A stretch of 63,294 nucleotides of DNA from CAYXZQ01 sp964469935 (GTDB lineage Archaea > Nanobdellota > Nanobdellia > Woesearchaeales > DSVV01), in assembly GCA_964469935.1 (NCBI GenBank), contig CAYXZQ010000003.1, positions 1-63,294 on the forward strand, written 5' to 3'. Every line of letters starts with the position of its first letter. Position 1 is the first letter of the stretch. A program made the translations under genes and the position numbers. Shown here piece after piece: positions 21,148-30,075 of the stretch. The notes beneath the pieces were generated by a model, which saw only the letters and a list, made by a program, of their open reading frames with translations, ran no database searches and was not told the DNA's origin.

Positions 21148-23217
21148 ATGCTGCTCAAATCGCTCAAGCTTGAGAACATACGCTCATACACGAGCGAAAA
21201 CGTCACGTTCCCGGACGGGATAGTCCTTCTTTCAGGCGACATCGGCTCAGGCAAGTCATCCATACTGCTTTCTGTAGAGTTCGCATTGTTCGGCATCAGG
21301 AAGCCCGACCTGACAGGCCAGGCCCTGCTCAGGAAAGGCGCAAGGACCGGCTCGGTCGAGCTGAAGTTCCTAATCGACGACGACGAAATAATCATAAAAA
21401 GGGTCCTCAAGCGCACAAAGAGCGACATCAAGCAGGACGCGGGCTACATAATCAAGAACGGCGTGAGGACAGACGGGACCGCTGTCGAGCTCAAGGCGAA
21501 GGTCATCGAGCTGCTCGGCTACCCGAGGGAGCTGCTCACAAAGCACAAGGAGATTATCTACAGGTACACTGTCTACACCCCGCAGGAGCAGATGAAGGCG
21601 ATCCTCTTCGAGGACAGCGCGCTCCGCCTGGGAACCCTCAGGAAAGTATTCGGCATAGACAGGTACAAGATAATCAGGGAGAACTGCCATACTTACCTCC
21701 GCGAGCTTAGGAGCAGGACGAGAGAGGATGAGGCAAGGATATCCGACCTCGGGCAGAAGCTTGCCCAGCTCAGGGAAAAAAAAGAGGAGTCCGAAGCCCT
21801 GGAGAAGCAGGCGGCGAATCTCGGGCCTGAGGCAGACAGGGCAAGAAAGGCTGTCGCCGAGAAAAAGCAGGCGATAGAGGCTGTGGGCAAGCAGGCGGAT
21901 GCACTGAGGCAGCACAAAAAAAACATGGAGATACTTGACCATGACCTCATGGAGAGGCTTGCGCAGAGGAAAAGGAATGCCAAGGACATAGAAGAGATCG
22001 AGAAGGAGAACAGCAGGATATCAGAGTCAGTGCCAAAAGAGAGCCAGGATATCGAAAAGATAACTGCAGAGATAGGGAAGATCGAGGCATGGGTGCTGGA
22101 GGCAGAGAAGGAGGAGAGGGCCCTGCAGAAGAAGGTGAGCGAACTTGAGACAGCGAGAAAGCTATCTCTGGAAGCTGTTGACAAGATATCGAGGCTGGAT
22201 GTCTGCCCGACCTGCGAGCAGGAAGTGGGCGAGCAATACAAGGAAAGGGTGAAGAGAAGAGAGATAGAGAACGAGGCAAAAACAGGCGCAGAGCTCCAGG
22301 CTCTCGAAAAAAAGCAGGCTGAGACAAGGGAGGTTATATCCAAGCACAAGGGCCAGCTCAGGTTATTCAGGGAGAAGAAGGAAGAGGTCATAAGGTCTGT
22401 CGAGAGGCTCAGGACGCTTGACAGGAACCTGGAACAGCTCAAGAGGCTTTTAGGCCGGCAGGACGAGCTTAAGAATGAGGTGGGGGAGATCAACAAAAAG
22501 AAGCTGGCCCTGGGCGAGCTTATCAAGGCCGGCAGGGATGTCCAGGAGAGGTACGACAATGCAATAAAGACGCTAGAGGCCCTTGAAAAGGACGAGAGGC
22601 AACTCGAGCTTGGGCTTGCAGGGCTCAACAGGAGCAGGGAAGAGGCACGCAAGGCAATCGACCTCCTCGCAGGCGAGATAAGCGCGATGCTCGAAGTGAA
22701 GACGAGGATGAGAAGAACATATTCCCTTATCACATGGCTCGAGGAGCATTTCACCGGCCTCATGCAGTCCATGGAGAAGCATGTCATGAGCCAGCTCTAC
22801 AGGGAATTCAACGAGTATTTCGTGGAATGGTTCAGCTCCCTCATAGAAGACGATTCCATCTCAGCTAGGCTCGATGACGAGTTCACGCCAGCGATTCTCC
22901 AGAACGGCTATGACATGGAGCTGGAGAACCTTTCTGGCGGGGAGAAGACCTCTGTCGCCCTTGCCTACCGCCTGGCGCTCAACAAGGTGATAAATGACTT
23001 CATATCTCATATCAAGACTAAGGACATGATAATACTCGACGAGCCCACCGACGGATTCTCCGACGAGCAGCTTGACAGGATAAGGGGCCTTCTAGAGAAG
23101 GCAAAAATACCTCAGGTCATAGTCGTCAGCCATGAGGCGAAGATCGAGTCCTTTGTCGATTCTGTCATGAGGGTCACAAAGACAGAGCACTCGAGCAAAA
23201 TAACAAAAATTATTTAA
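21148..23217 (+). CDS. rad50: DNA double-strand break repair ATPase Rad50
   Basis: 689 residues: Walker A in LLSGDIGSGKSSILLSVEFA (about 28-47), long coiled coil, the zinc-hook CPTC near residue 353, returning coil, signature LENLSGGEKTSVALAYRLAL and Walker B DMIILDEPTDGF near the C-terminus. Rad50 bridges and processes DNA ends with Mre11. The coil is about 200 residues shorter than in most archaea. Mre11 is not in the window. It begins 29 nt after the PGI gene. Confidence 0.92.
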   Translation: MLLKSLKLENIRSYTSENVTFPDGIVLLSGDIGSGKSSILLSVEFALFGIRKPDLTGQALLRKGARTGSVELKFLIDDDEIIIKRVLKRTKSDIKQDAGYIIKNGVRTDGTAVELKAKVIELLGYPRELLTKHKEIIYRYTVYTPQEQMKAILFEDSALRLGTLRKVFGIDRYKIIRENCHTYLRELRSRTREDEARISDLGQKLAQLREKKEESEALEKQAANLGPEADRARKAVAEKKQAIEAVGKQADALRQHKKNMEILDHDLMERLAQRKRNAKDIEEIEKENSRISESVPKESQDIEKITAEIGKIEAWVLEAEKEERALQKKVSELETARKLSLEAVDKISRLDVCPTCEQEVGEQYKERVKRREIENEAKTGAELQALEKKQAETREVISKHKGQLRLFREKKEEVIRSVERLRTLDRNLEQLKRLLGRQDELKNEVGEINKKKLALGELIKAGRDVQERYDNAIKTLEALEKDERQLELGLAGLNRSREEARKAIDLLAGEISAMLEVKTRMRRTYSLITWLEEHFTGLMQSMEKHVMSQLYREFNEYFVEWFSSLIEDDSISARLDDEFTPAILQNGYDMELENLSGGEKTSVALAYRLALNKVINDFISHIKTKDMIILDEPTDGFSDEQLDRIRGLLEKAKIPQVIVVSHEAKIESFVDSVMRVTKTEHSSKITKII

Positions 23218-23240
23218 ACTGATATCATCATAATCCAACC

Positions 23241-24695
23241 ATGCTCAGGATATTCGCTGCCATTTCCCTTTTCGCTCTGATGGCTTCAGCTGTACTCGGG
23301 GGCTGCGTCGTGCCCAATTCGAGCATGGTGATAAGGGAGAGCAGCATCCTATGCCCGGGAAACTACAGCCTTGACGACGGCCTCATCGTGGGCAGCGACG
23401 GAATGTCGCTCATCTGCAACCACACGACGATAATCGGGCATGACGAGGGTTTCGGAATCCTCATAAACAGCAGGCAGGGAGTCATCGTAAGGGACTGCGC
23501 TGTGAAAAATTTCCAGGCAGGGATCGCCCTGACAGGCTCTTCAAAAACAATCATAGAAGGGGTGAAGGCATTTGACAACAGGATAGGCATCCTGGTCTCA
23601 GACTCTGATCGCAACCTGCTGGAATCGAATACGGCATACAACAATTCCCAGTCAGGCATCATCCTCTCTGGCTCAGAAGGCAACAGTTTGGAAAAGAACA
23701 CCGTCAACCAGAGCGATTATGCAGTCTACATGAGCTCTTCGGACAACAACAACATAACCGACAACATTCTTTCGGCAAGGCTTCTCGGATTCTACCTCAA
23801 CCTAAAGAACAGGGGCAATCACATGTATTCAAACAGGATATACCACACCGGATTCGCTGCCCAGACCCTTGACGACACTGAGAACAGCTACTGCTACGGC
23901 ATCGAGGGCAACCAGTACCTGGACGGCGCAATCGGCCCGTCCTGCGAAACCCCTGCGCCGGCAGATAACTTATCGAAGAATGTGACAGAGCCGGTCCAGC
24001 CAGGGTCTCTCAACGAGACAGCGCCCCCTGAGAAACCTGCACCGCCCAACATCACGGCATCTCAGCAGGACCTCTCAGAGAAGACTGTCCCCATCCCGCC
24101 TCCGGGCGAAAATGAATCTGAAGACGTCCTCAGGAAGGCCCTGATGCTCCAGGGACTCAATGGCACAGGGCTTGAGGACGAGCTGCAGGATAAGCTCGAC
24201 AATTACAGGAAGACCATGGAAAGGCTCTCCATAAGGAAGGAGCTGGTTTCCGAGCCTGCTGTCAAAAGGACCATAGTCAGGACAGAGATAACCGTGAAGG
24301 GCGAGATAAAGGACCTCTACGTGTACGAGTTCGTCCCGAAATGCATCGCGGGGTCGATAGACGACATCACCTTCCTGGGTACAAGGCCTGTCAGAGTGCT
24401 CCAGCCCGACCCGTTGTTCGTCTGGTATTTCCCGAGCGTCTCTGAAGGCCAGGTGCTCAACCTTTCCTATGAGATAAACAGCAAGGTTACCTTCACCCCG
24501 GCGACAGTCGCTGTGGTCCATGACAAGCAATACATCATCAACGGGAACAGCACCTGCGCAAGGGGACTTCTCAGCGTCCCTTCAGGCACTTGCCTGGACA
24601 CGACCTCAAGGAAGCTCATTCCATTCCTCCTCGTCCCCTTGATAGCATTCCTGTACATATACTTCTACAGGTTCCAGAAGAAGAACAGGGATTAG
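23241..24695 (+). CDS. Surface right-handed beta-helix (NosD-like) lipoprotein candidate
   Basis: 484 residues. The signal peptide ends in VLGGC, a lipobox-like site. Residues 40-230 are parallel beta-helix repeats with the GIxLxxSxxNxLExN pattern typical of NosD/PbH1 proteins. A Pro-rich linker follows, then an alpha/beta domain and a C-terminal membrane helix (FLLVPLIAFLYIYFYRF) with a basic tail. It probably binds polysaccharide or forms part of the cell surface. It ends in TAG and overlaps the convergent gene by 4 nt. Confidence 0.7.
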   Translation: MLRIFAAISLFALMASAVLGGCVVPNSSMVIRESSILCPGNYSLDDGLIVGSDGMSLICNHTTIIGHDEGFGILINSRQGVIVRDCAVKNFQAGIALTGSSKTIIEGVKAFDNRIGILVSDSDRNLLESNTAYNNSQSGIILSGSEGNSLEKNTVNQSDYAVYMSSSDNNNITDNILSARLLGFYLNLKNRGNHMYSNRIYHTGFAAQTLDDTENSYCYGIEGNQYLDGAIGPSCETPAPADNLSKNVTEPVQPGSLNETAPPEKPAPPNITASQQDLSEKTVPIPPPGENESEDVLRKALMLQGLNGTGLEDELQDKLDNYRKTMERLSIRKELVSEPAVKRTIVRTEITVKGEIKDLYVYEFVPKCIAGSIDDITFLGTRPVRVLQPDPLFVWYFPSVSEGQVLNLSYEINSKVTFTPATVAVVHDKQYIINGNSTCARGLLSVPSGTCLDTTSRKLIPFLLVPLIAFLYIYFYRFQKKNRD

Positions 24696-26458
24696 CTCCT
24701 GACGAACTCATAGATGAATGAGAAGAATCCTCCTACGTAGAATATTATCGTCAGTGCTAGAAATATGAAAAAGTAGAACCCTAAAAAATACTCGCCGATG
24801 CTCAGGTTGCCTGCCACGATCCTAACGTAGTAGCTTCCGATGTCCATGAAGAAAAAATATATGTACCTGCCGAAGTAGTAAAGGGTTATGACAAGAGCCG
24901 CAATAATGAGCTTCGGCCTGTGCCTGCGGCTCGCCGCGATCAGCAATGTTGCTGCTGCGACAGCAATCGAGACGGCAATGACAGTTGTCTCTGCATAGGC
25001 ATGGGAAGATAGTATGCTCTGGGTCATGATGTCGACGCCCACAAGCTGGGGCAGGTTTATGCGGCCGATCCTGAATGCCGGCGCCGTGACAAAGCAGATG
25101 AAGGAGCCGAAGAATACCGCGAGCAGGTAGCCCGGGACATCTATATCTTTCTTCTCAAATAGGTAGTACCAGATGAAGGCCGGGGCGGCGAATATCATGA
25201 GGATTGCAATGACATTCGCTGCATAGAGGTATGTCAGCTTGAAGACAGCCGATACACCCGTGACTTTTGATATGTCAGATAGGAAGAGGCTTGCAGTCCC
25301 TGAGCCGAAAAGTGCTCCCAGCCCGAACACAGGGGTATGACCAGCTGTGAGCTCCTGGAAATAGAATGGGGAATACAGCCCTGTGACGTATGGCAGGATG
25401 AAATTCCCGATGTCCGTTAGCATGTGCAGCACAAGCATCCCTGAGAGACCGAGAAGGAGCCCTCTCCTGGTGTTGAAGAGGCTTATGAACCTGGTGTAGA
25501 AGTCCTGGCCGAAATTCCCTACCTTGAAGATTACGCTGTCAGTCGAGAACTTCCTGTGGTGTTTGAGCCAGACAAGGAGGTAGAAGAATATCGCAATCAT
25601 GAGCAGAGGTGCGTCGATTGCGAATCCCAGCCATTCGAGAGTAAGGTTGAAGACTGCGATATAGAAGAAATTCAGGAGCAAAAAGACTATGGCAAGCCGC
25701 ACAATGAACTTGCCCGGGCTCTTGGGCGGTTCGCCTTCCTCCTCGATGATGTTCATCAGGCTCGGCTCCCTTATCCTTATCCTTGAAACGAAGTAGACAG
25801 CAAGCGCAAGCAGCATCACGAATCCCGCGACAAGGGCGTACTTCTGGAGCGGGAACATGTGGTCTATGAGGAAATTATGCCACCTCTGGACCAGGAACTT
25901 CGGTTCGAGATAGAAAAGGGCGCTTCCGGCATCGTTGCTGACCTTTACGAAGACCTCGTTGGGTCTCAGCGGAAAACCGAAGCTGTATGTCACGGCCCTG
26001 GTCAGGTTGTCTATTGCGCTCCCGAGCGGGATGCTCGTCACGGTCCTGAGGTCAACGTTCTGGAGCGCAGACGTGATGTCTACTACCCTGGCCCCTGCCC
26101 CGACATCGGTGCCTGCGACAGGATGGAGGTTGGCCCAGTATCCAGCGCCTTTTGCGAATAATTCGCCGATGGAGTTCATCGAGACCGATATTACATTCTT
26201 GACGCTCAGGAAGAAATATGCGATTACAATCAAAAAATCCGCAAATCTCTTCTTGATCCCGAAAAAGAGCTTTGTCAGGCTTGCCCTGTAGAGCAGGTAG
26301 CCAAGTGCGGTCCAGGACACTATCTTCTTGATGTAGTCCCAGTCAGGATTGAGCATGCCGAGGAAATCCAGCACATTGAGGATGATGATGCACATGAGGA
26401 TCACCTCCTCAATCGATTCTCCAAGGTAGTGCAGGGTCTTTCTGAGATATGAAGCCAT
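24692..26458 (-). CDS. Large polytopic membrane protein, unknown
   Basis: 588 residues with about 12-14 hydrophobic spans and one outside loop at about 105-200. No transporter signature is recognised. It lies last in a minus-strand operon of surface proteins (28777, 28106, 26909, 26464) with 5-nt spacing to the gene before it. By position it could be the membrane platform for assembly or export of those proteins; this is inference. Confidence 0.6.
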   Translation of the reverse strand: MASYLRKTLHYLGESIEEVILMCIIILNVLDFLGMLNPDWDYIKKIVSWTALGYLLYRASLTKLFFGIKKRFADFLIVIAYFFLSVKNVISVSMNSIGELFAKGAGYWANLHPVAGTDVGAGARVVDITSALQNVDLRTVTSIPLGSAIDNLTRAVTYSFGFPLRPNEVFVKVSNDAGSALFYLEPKFLVQRWHNFLIDHMFPLQKYALVAGFVMLLALAVYFVSRIRIREPSLMNIIEEEGEPPKSPGKFIVRLAIVFLLLNFFYIAVFNLTLEWLGFAIDAPLLMIAIFFYLLVWLKHHRKFSTDSVIFKVGNFGQDFYTRFISLFNTRRGLLLGLSGMLVLHMLTDIGNFILPYVTGLYSPFYFQELTAGHTPVFGLGALFGSGTASLFLSDISKVTGVSAVFKLTYLYAANVIAILMIFAAPAFIWYYLFEKKDIDVPGYLLAVFFGSFICFVTAPAFRIGRINLPQLVGVDIMTQSILSSHAYAETTVIAVSIAVAAATLLIAASRRHRPKLIIAALVITLYYFGRYIYFFFMDIGSYYVRIVAGNLSIGEYFLGFYFFIFLALTIIFYVGGFFSFIYEFVRS

Positions 26459-26463
26459 GTTGC

Positions 26464-26919
26464 TCAGCTGAACTTTCTCTTCATCACAAAGGTCGAGTAT
26501 CCTGTGTATGTGCCAGGCTCTGTCCCGTCAGGAGTGTCCACTGTGAAATCCACTGACGAATTGTCCATGGGCCCTATGGTGAAGAGCCTGTCGTGCACAG
26601 TCACCCAGCCCGAGATGTCGCCGAAGACGCCTATATCCACTGAAACAGGGAAATCATTGCTGTTCCTGATGACGATGGTCCTTCTCGCCTCTCCTCCGGG
26701 ATAGACCGTGCCGAAATGCAGGGCGTCAGTATCGGTGTTGAAGCCTATCTTGTTGGCCACTGTGATGTCCATTGGCACGTTCTCTGTCTTTATGAATATG
26801 AACCTGAAGTAAACTATCAGGGTCAGTGAGGCGAATATGACGAAAACGAGGAGCAGGAGTATGAATATCCTCAGGCCGCTCCTCTTCTTGCCTGTGTTGC
26901 TATAGGTTTCACTTTTCAT
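26464..26919 (-). CDS. Membrane-anchored beta-sandwich protein
   Basis: 151 residues: a basic cytosolic tail, one membrane helix (about 17-38, IFILLLLVFVIFASLTLIV), then an outside Ig-like domain with YPGGEARRTIVIRNSNDFPV and GTYTGYSTFVMKRKF, the pattern of Abp/MSP-like surface adaptors. ATG 26919 overlaps the previous gene by 11 nt. Confidence 0.65.
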   Translation of the reverse strand: MKSETYSNTGKKRSGLRIFILLLLVFVIFASLTLIVYFRFIFIKTENVPMDITVANKIGFNTDTDALHFGTVYPGGEARRTIVIRNSNDFPVSVDIGVFGDISGWVTVHDRLFTIGPMDNSSVDFTVDTPDGTEPGTYTGYSTFVMKRKFS

Positions 26920-28104
26920 TTTTCCGCTTCCTGTACATGATGTATGCAAGGTCTGCTATGACCATCAGCACGACCACTACTAGCAGGATATTCGTGAGCG
27001 TCAGGTTCCCCTTGCTCATCTGCCCTGTCTTGTCGCCTGCTGTCGTATCAGAGACGCTTTGGGGCTTTTCCAGCTCTGCCTCTTCCTCGGTCATGACATG
27101 GAGCATGACATCCTTCATGCTTGTCTGGTTGGCAAAATACACGGTTATCCTGCCGTCGTAGTCGCCCGGTTCGACCCCGGTTAGGTCGATGTAGTTGTTC
27201 AGGGTCGTAATCTCCCAGGGCTTGAGATTTACAGTCCTTGTGAGAACATGTCCATCTATGCCTGGGAACTCGGCCTTTGCGCTTACATCGTCGATTTCGT
27301 TGTTCCACCTGCTCTCGATGGTGATGTCGAAGGGGTCGATCTTCCCTGCGACCGCCTTCTCTGTCTGGTTGTCCACCCTTACGAGCAGGGTGCCTATCTT
27401 GAATATTCCGCTCGTATTGCTCGAATTGCCGTCGAAATACAGCACGGCATTTGCCTTGTAGTACCCTGGCATCACCCCGACCGTATCAAAAACTGCATTG
27501 AAATCAGCTGTTTCCATGCTTGCGATGGGTTTCGTGCTCGTGTATAGGGTTGTCACGTAATTCTTGTAGTCGTCTGCGCCGTATATGTCAAGCCTTGCAT
27601 TGGCCTTGGCGATGTCGTCCTGTCCGAAGTTCTTGGCGTTTATCGTGAACTGGACCGGCTCGTTGGAATTGACGTCCTCTGTCTCCAGGCTTATCCCCAC
27701 GTACTTGTCAGGATAGGGTACGAACACGTTCAGCTTGTGGTGGACGCTGACAAGGACCTGAATCGTGCCTGATCCTGACGGCGCCTTCTGTTTGACCCAT
27801 ATCCTTGTGGTGCTCGGTCCGTAGAAGTCCAGCTTGTCCGGGAAGTGGACCGTGTATACCTGGCACACGAGCTGGTGCGGCTTGAGGTCGTATTCGGTCT
27901 TCTGGAGGGTCACGTACTGTGCCACAGGCCCTTCCACCGTCAGATAGACAGGGAAATCATAATCCTCGCTGTTCCTTATGCAGAGTTGGAAATTCTCTTT
28001 GAGATTTGGCTCGAATGTCACTGAATGAGGCGTCGATATCCCAAGGGAGAGCACACTACTTGAAAGAATGACCCCGAGAATCAGAAAAAAAAAAAAAATC
28101 TCAT
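26909..28104 (-). CDS. Surface protein with repeated Ig-like domains; frame broken at T14 tract in signal peptide
   Basis: The mature part is about 380 residues of extracytoplasmic beta-sandwich repeats (CARDB-like patterns such as LKPHQLVCQVYTV and GVMPGYYKANAVLYF) and a C-terminal membrane helix plus basic tail. ATG 28104, one base after the upstream TAA, starts MR followed by a run of 14 T. With 15 T the frame continues as a signal peptide (FFFFFLILGVILSSS) into the protein; with 14 it stops at once. The gene may be phase-variable, use slippage, or contain a homopolymer sequencing error. A GTG at 28054 is the only other start and would lack the signal. Confidence 0.7.
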
Positions 28105-28105
28105 T

Positions 28106-28780
28106 TTAGATGTTGAAAATGTTGATTGTTGCAGACTTCGCACCCTGGGGTGAATCTGCAGGGATTGTCAGATTGAATTCAAGGGCTAGCTTGTCCGAAC
28201 CTGTGGCATACTCAAATCCCTGACCTGCATTGCCTGAGCAGATGGCATAGTCGGTGTCTGCGGCTATCTCTGTCCAACCAGGTCCTAGGTTGGTAACAGA
28301 GCCTGTGCATCCCTGCTCGCCCCCTGTCTGGTTGCCTTCCCTTGCATAATAACTGAATGAAGGGCCGCCTCCCTGGATAAAGGAAGCTGCATCCGATGTA
28401 GTGTTGAATGATATGTTGAGCACTGCGTTGCCGTCATTCTCGATTATCATGCCGTTGCAGTCGTTGGCTCCGCCTGTCGTATTGTCTGTGCAGTCATTGG
28501 CGCTTCCTCCCAGCCAGTTGTTCTTCGTGTTGGTGCTTGCCCAGAGCTTACTAGAGTTTGGTGCAAGATACCCGAAATTTACATTGGAATTCACCTTGAA
28601 TGATTCAAGACCGGTCACGTCAAGCTGTACAGTACCCTGCTTGGTAAGCATTCCTGTTATTCCGGTCGGGCCTGAAAGCTTGTTCAGCTTGTCAAGGCTT
28701 ATGAATGTCCCGAACAGGGAGACGACTATTGCCCCGACAAGGAGAAATGCCAGTGTTTTGTTTGAGATTTCTTCTTTCAT
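28106..28780 (-). CDS. Secreted surface protein with N-terminal anchor
   Basis: 224 residues: short polar start (MKEEISNKTL), membrane helix (AFLLVGAIVVSLFGTFISL), then an Asn/Thr/Gly-rich beta domain with many N-glycosylation sequons and paired Cys, ending in NLTIPADSPQGAKSATINI. The start overlaps the 28777 gene as ATGA. Likely a pilin-like or S-layer accessory protein. Confidence 0.6.
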   Translation of the reverse strand: MKEEISNKTLAFLLVGAIVVSLFGTFISLDKLNKLSGPTGITGMLTKQGTVQLDVTGLESFKVNSNVNFGYLAPNSSKLWASTNTKNNWLGGSANDCTDNTTGGANDCNGMIIENDGNAVLNISFNTTSDAASFIQGGGPSFSYYAREGNQTGGEQGCTGSVTNLGPGWTEIAADTDYAICSGNAGQGFEYATGSDKLALEFNLTIPADSPQGAKSATINIFNI

Positions 28781-29034
28781 TGATTATCACCTTTTATAAT
28801 CGAAAAAGATACGGTCCCTGAAGCTGTCGCGGCTTTCTTTTCGCCCGGGGACACGACTGAAAATGAGACGGTGCCCAGATGATTGTCCTGAGTCTGTGCA
28901 GGTGCCTGTGGGCTTGCGGCAGGCATCTTTGCTGATTCATAGGCATTTATTACTGTCAGAGTGCTCAACACAGAGATTATCATAGCCATCACAAGTAGCA
29001 CTGCAAGTGATGTTTTTGGTATGTCATTACTCAT
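28777..29034 (-). CDS. Small anchored surface protein
   Basis: 85 residues: N-terminal membrane helix (TSLAVLLVMAMIISVLSTL), a Pro/Ala/Gln linker, then two short beta strands with the repeat GTVSFSVV / GTVSFSII. It is the first gene of the surface operon and overlaps the next by 4 nt. The N-terminus resembles that of the following protein, suggesting a shared secretion route. Confidence 0.55.
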   Translation of the reverse strand: MSNDIPKTSLAVLLVMAMIISVLSTLTVINAYESAKMPAASPQAPAQTQDNHLGTVSFSVVSPGEKKAATASGTVSFSIIKGDNQ

Positions 29035-29103
29035 GTTCAGAATAAATTTTGAAGAAACTAATATTTAAACCTTTTGGTTTTTTGACTATATCGCTTGTCC
29101 CTG

Positions 29104-30021
29104 TCAAGAGACGAGTTTAGGCGAATAATCCCCTTCAGCTTCCAGTATCTGCGTGCCAATACCCCTTCCCGTCGTGAAAGCGCCCTGGTACATGATCCCT
29201 GCTATTGCGTTCAGCAGGCCGGTCTTCTTTCCGTACTGGACAATGTTTGCCTTTATCCCGAGCCTGTCCTCTATGTATCTCACAGCCTCCCTCTCGCCAC
29301 CGAGAATATCGACAAGACCCATGTCCTTTGCGTCCGAGCCGAGATAGATCATACCGGTGGATAAGTTCCTTACCTTCTCTATGGGCATGTGCCTGTTCTG
29401 GGCGACTTCTTCTATGAAGAACTCATGCACCTTGTCGAGCTGGGCCTGAAGCATCGACTGCTCCTCGTCCGTCAGCTTCTTGTAGGGCGACCCTATGTCC
29501 TTGTACTTTCCTGAGACGAGTCGTTCATACGTGACATTGTAGTCGTCCATCAGGCCGGAGAACTCAAGATATGAAGATATGACGCCGATGCTTCCTGTAA
29601 CAGACATCCTGTCAGCGACAATGATGTCGCAGTTCGAAGCGACCCAGTACGCGCCGCTCGTGCCCATGTCCCTTATCCATGCCACCTTTGTCTTGTTCGT
29701 GGACTTGAGGGCCTGACCGATCTCGTCGGATGCGACAGCGGTCCCGCCCGGGGAGTTTATCTCGAGTATGATCGCCTTAATGGACGGGTCATTGTCCGCC
29801 TTCTCTATATAGTTTACGATTTCAGATGAGGATGCACCGGGCTCGCTCAGTATCGAGCCGGACTGGTCGCTCATTATCACTCCCTTCACGGGGATGAGAG
29901 CCACATTCCCGCTCCCGCCCCCCGTGCCAGAAAACAGAAGCGAAAAGAACCCTATCAAAAACATCAAGAAAATTACGAGCAAAGACCCGGTTATTATCAG
30001 GACAATTGTTCTTGTCTTCAA
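29104..30021 (-). CDS. sppA: Signal peptide peptidase SppA (S49)
   Basis: 305 residues with an N-terminal membrane helix (about 7-30) and the S49 protease domain: IKAIILEINSPGGTAVAS, the nucleophile Ser in IRDMGTSGAYWVAS, VTGSIGVI, and the general-base Lys in SGKYKDIGSPY. It degrades cleaved signal peptides in the membrane. Placed directly behind the surface-protein operon and next to another secreted protein gene, it fits a secretion neighbourhood. Confidence 0.9.
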   Translation of the reverse strand: MKTRTIVLIITGSLLVIFLMFLIGFFSLLFSGTGGGSGNVALIPVKGVIMSDQSGSILSEPGASSSEIVNYIEKADNDPSIKAIILEINSPGGTAVASDEIGQALKSTNKTKVAWIRDMGTSGAYWVASNCDIIVADRMSVTGSIGVISSYLEFSGLMDDYNVTYERLVSGKYKDIGSPYKKLTDEEQSMLQAQLDKVHEFFIEEVAQNRHMPIEKVRNLSTGMIYLGSDAKDMGLVDILGGEREAVRYIEDRLGIKANIVQYGKKTGLLNAIAGIMYQGAFTTGRGIGTQILEAEGDYSPKLVS

Positions 30022-30075
30022 GCAGATTCACCCCTCAGAGACTTTGTTTGGAACCATCATTTATTAATTTTTCGT

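Noticed and set aside
21693..22787. Long Ser/Leu-rich minus-strand frame
   Set aside because: Antisense of the Rad50 coiled coil; Ser/Leu/Phe richness is the expected shadow of Glu/Lys codons.
24077..24530. Minus-strand frame across the beta-helix protein gene
   Set aside because: It is antisense to a well-supported secreted protein and has no domain or start signal.
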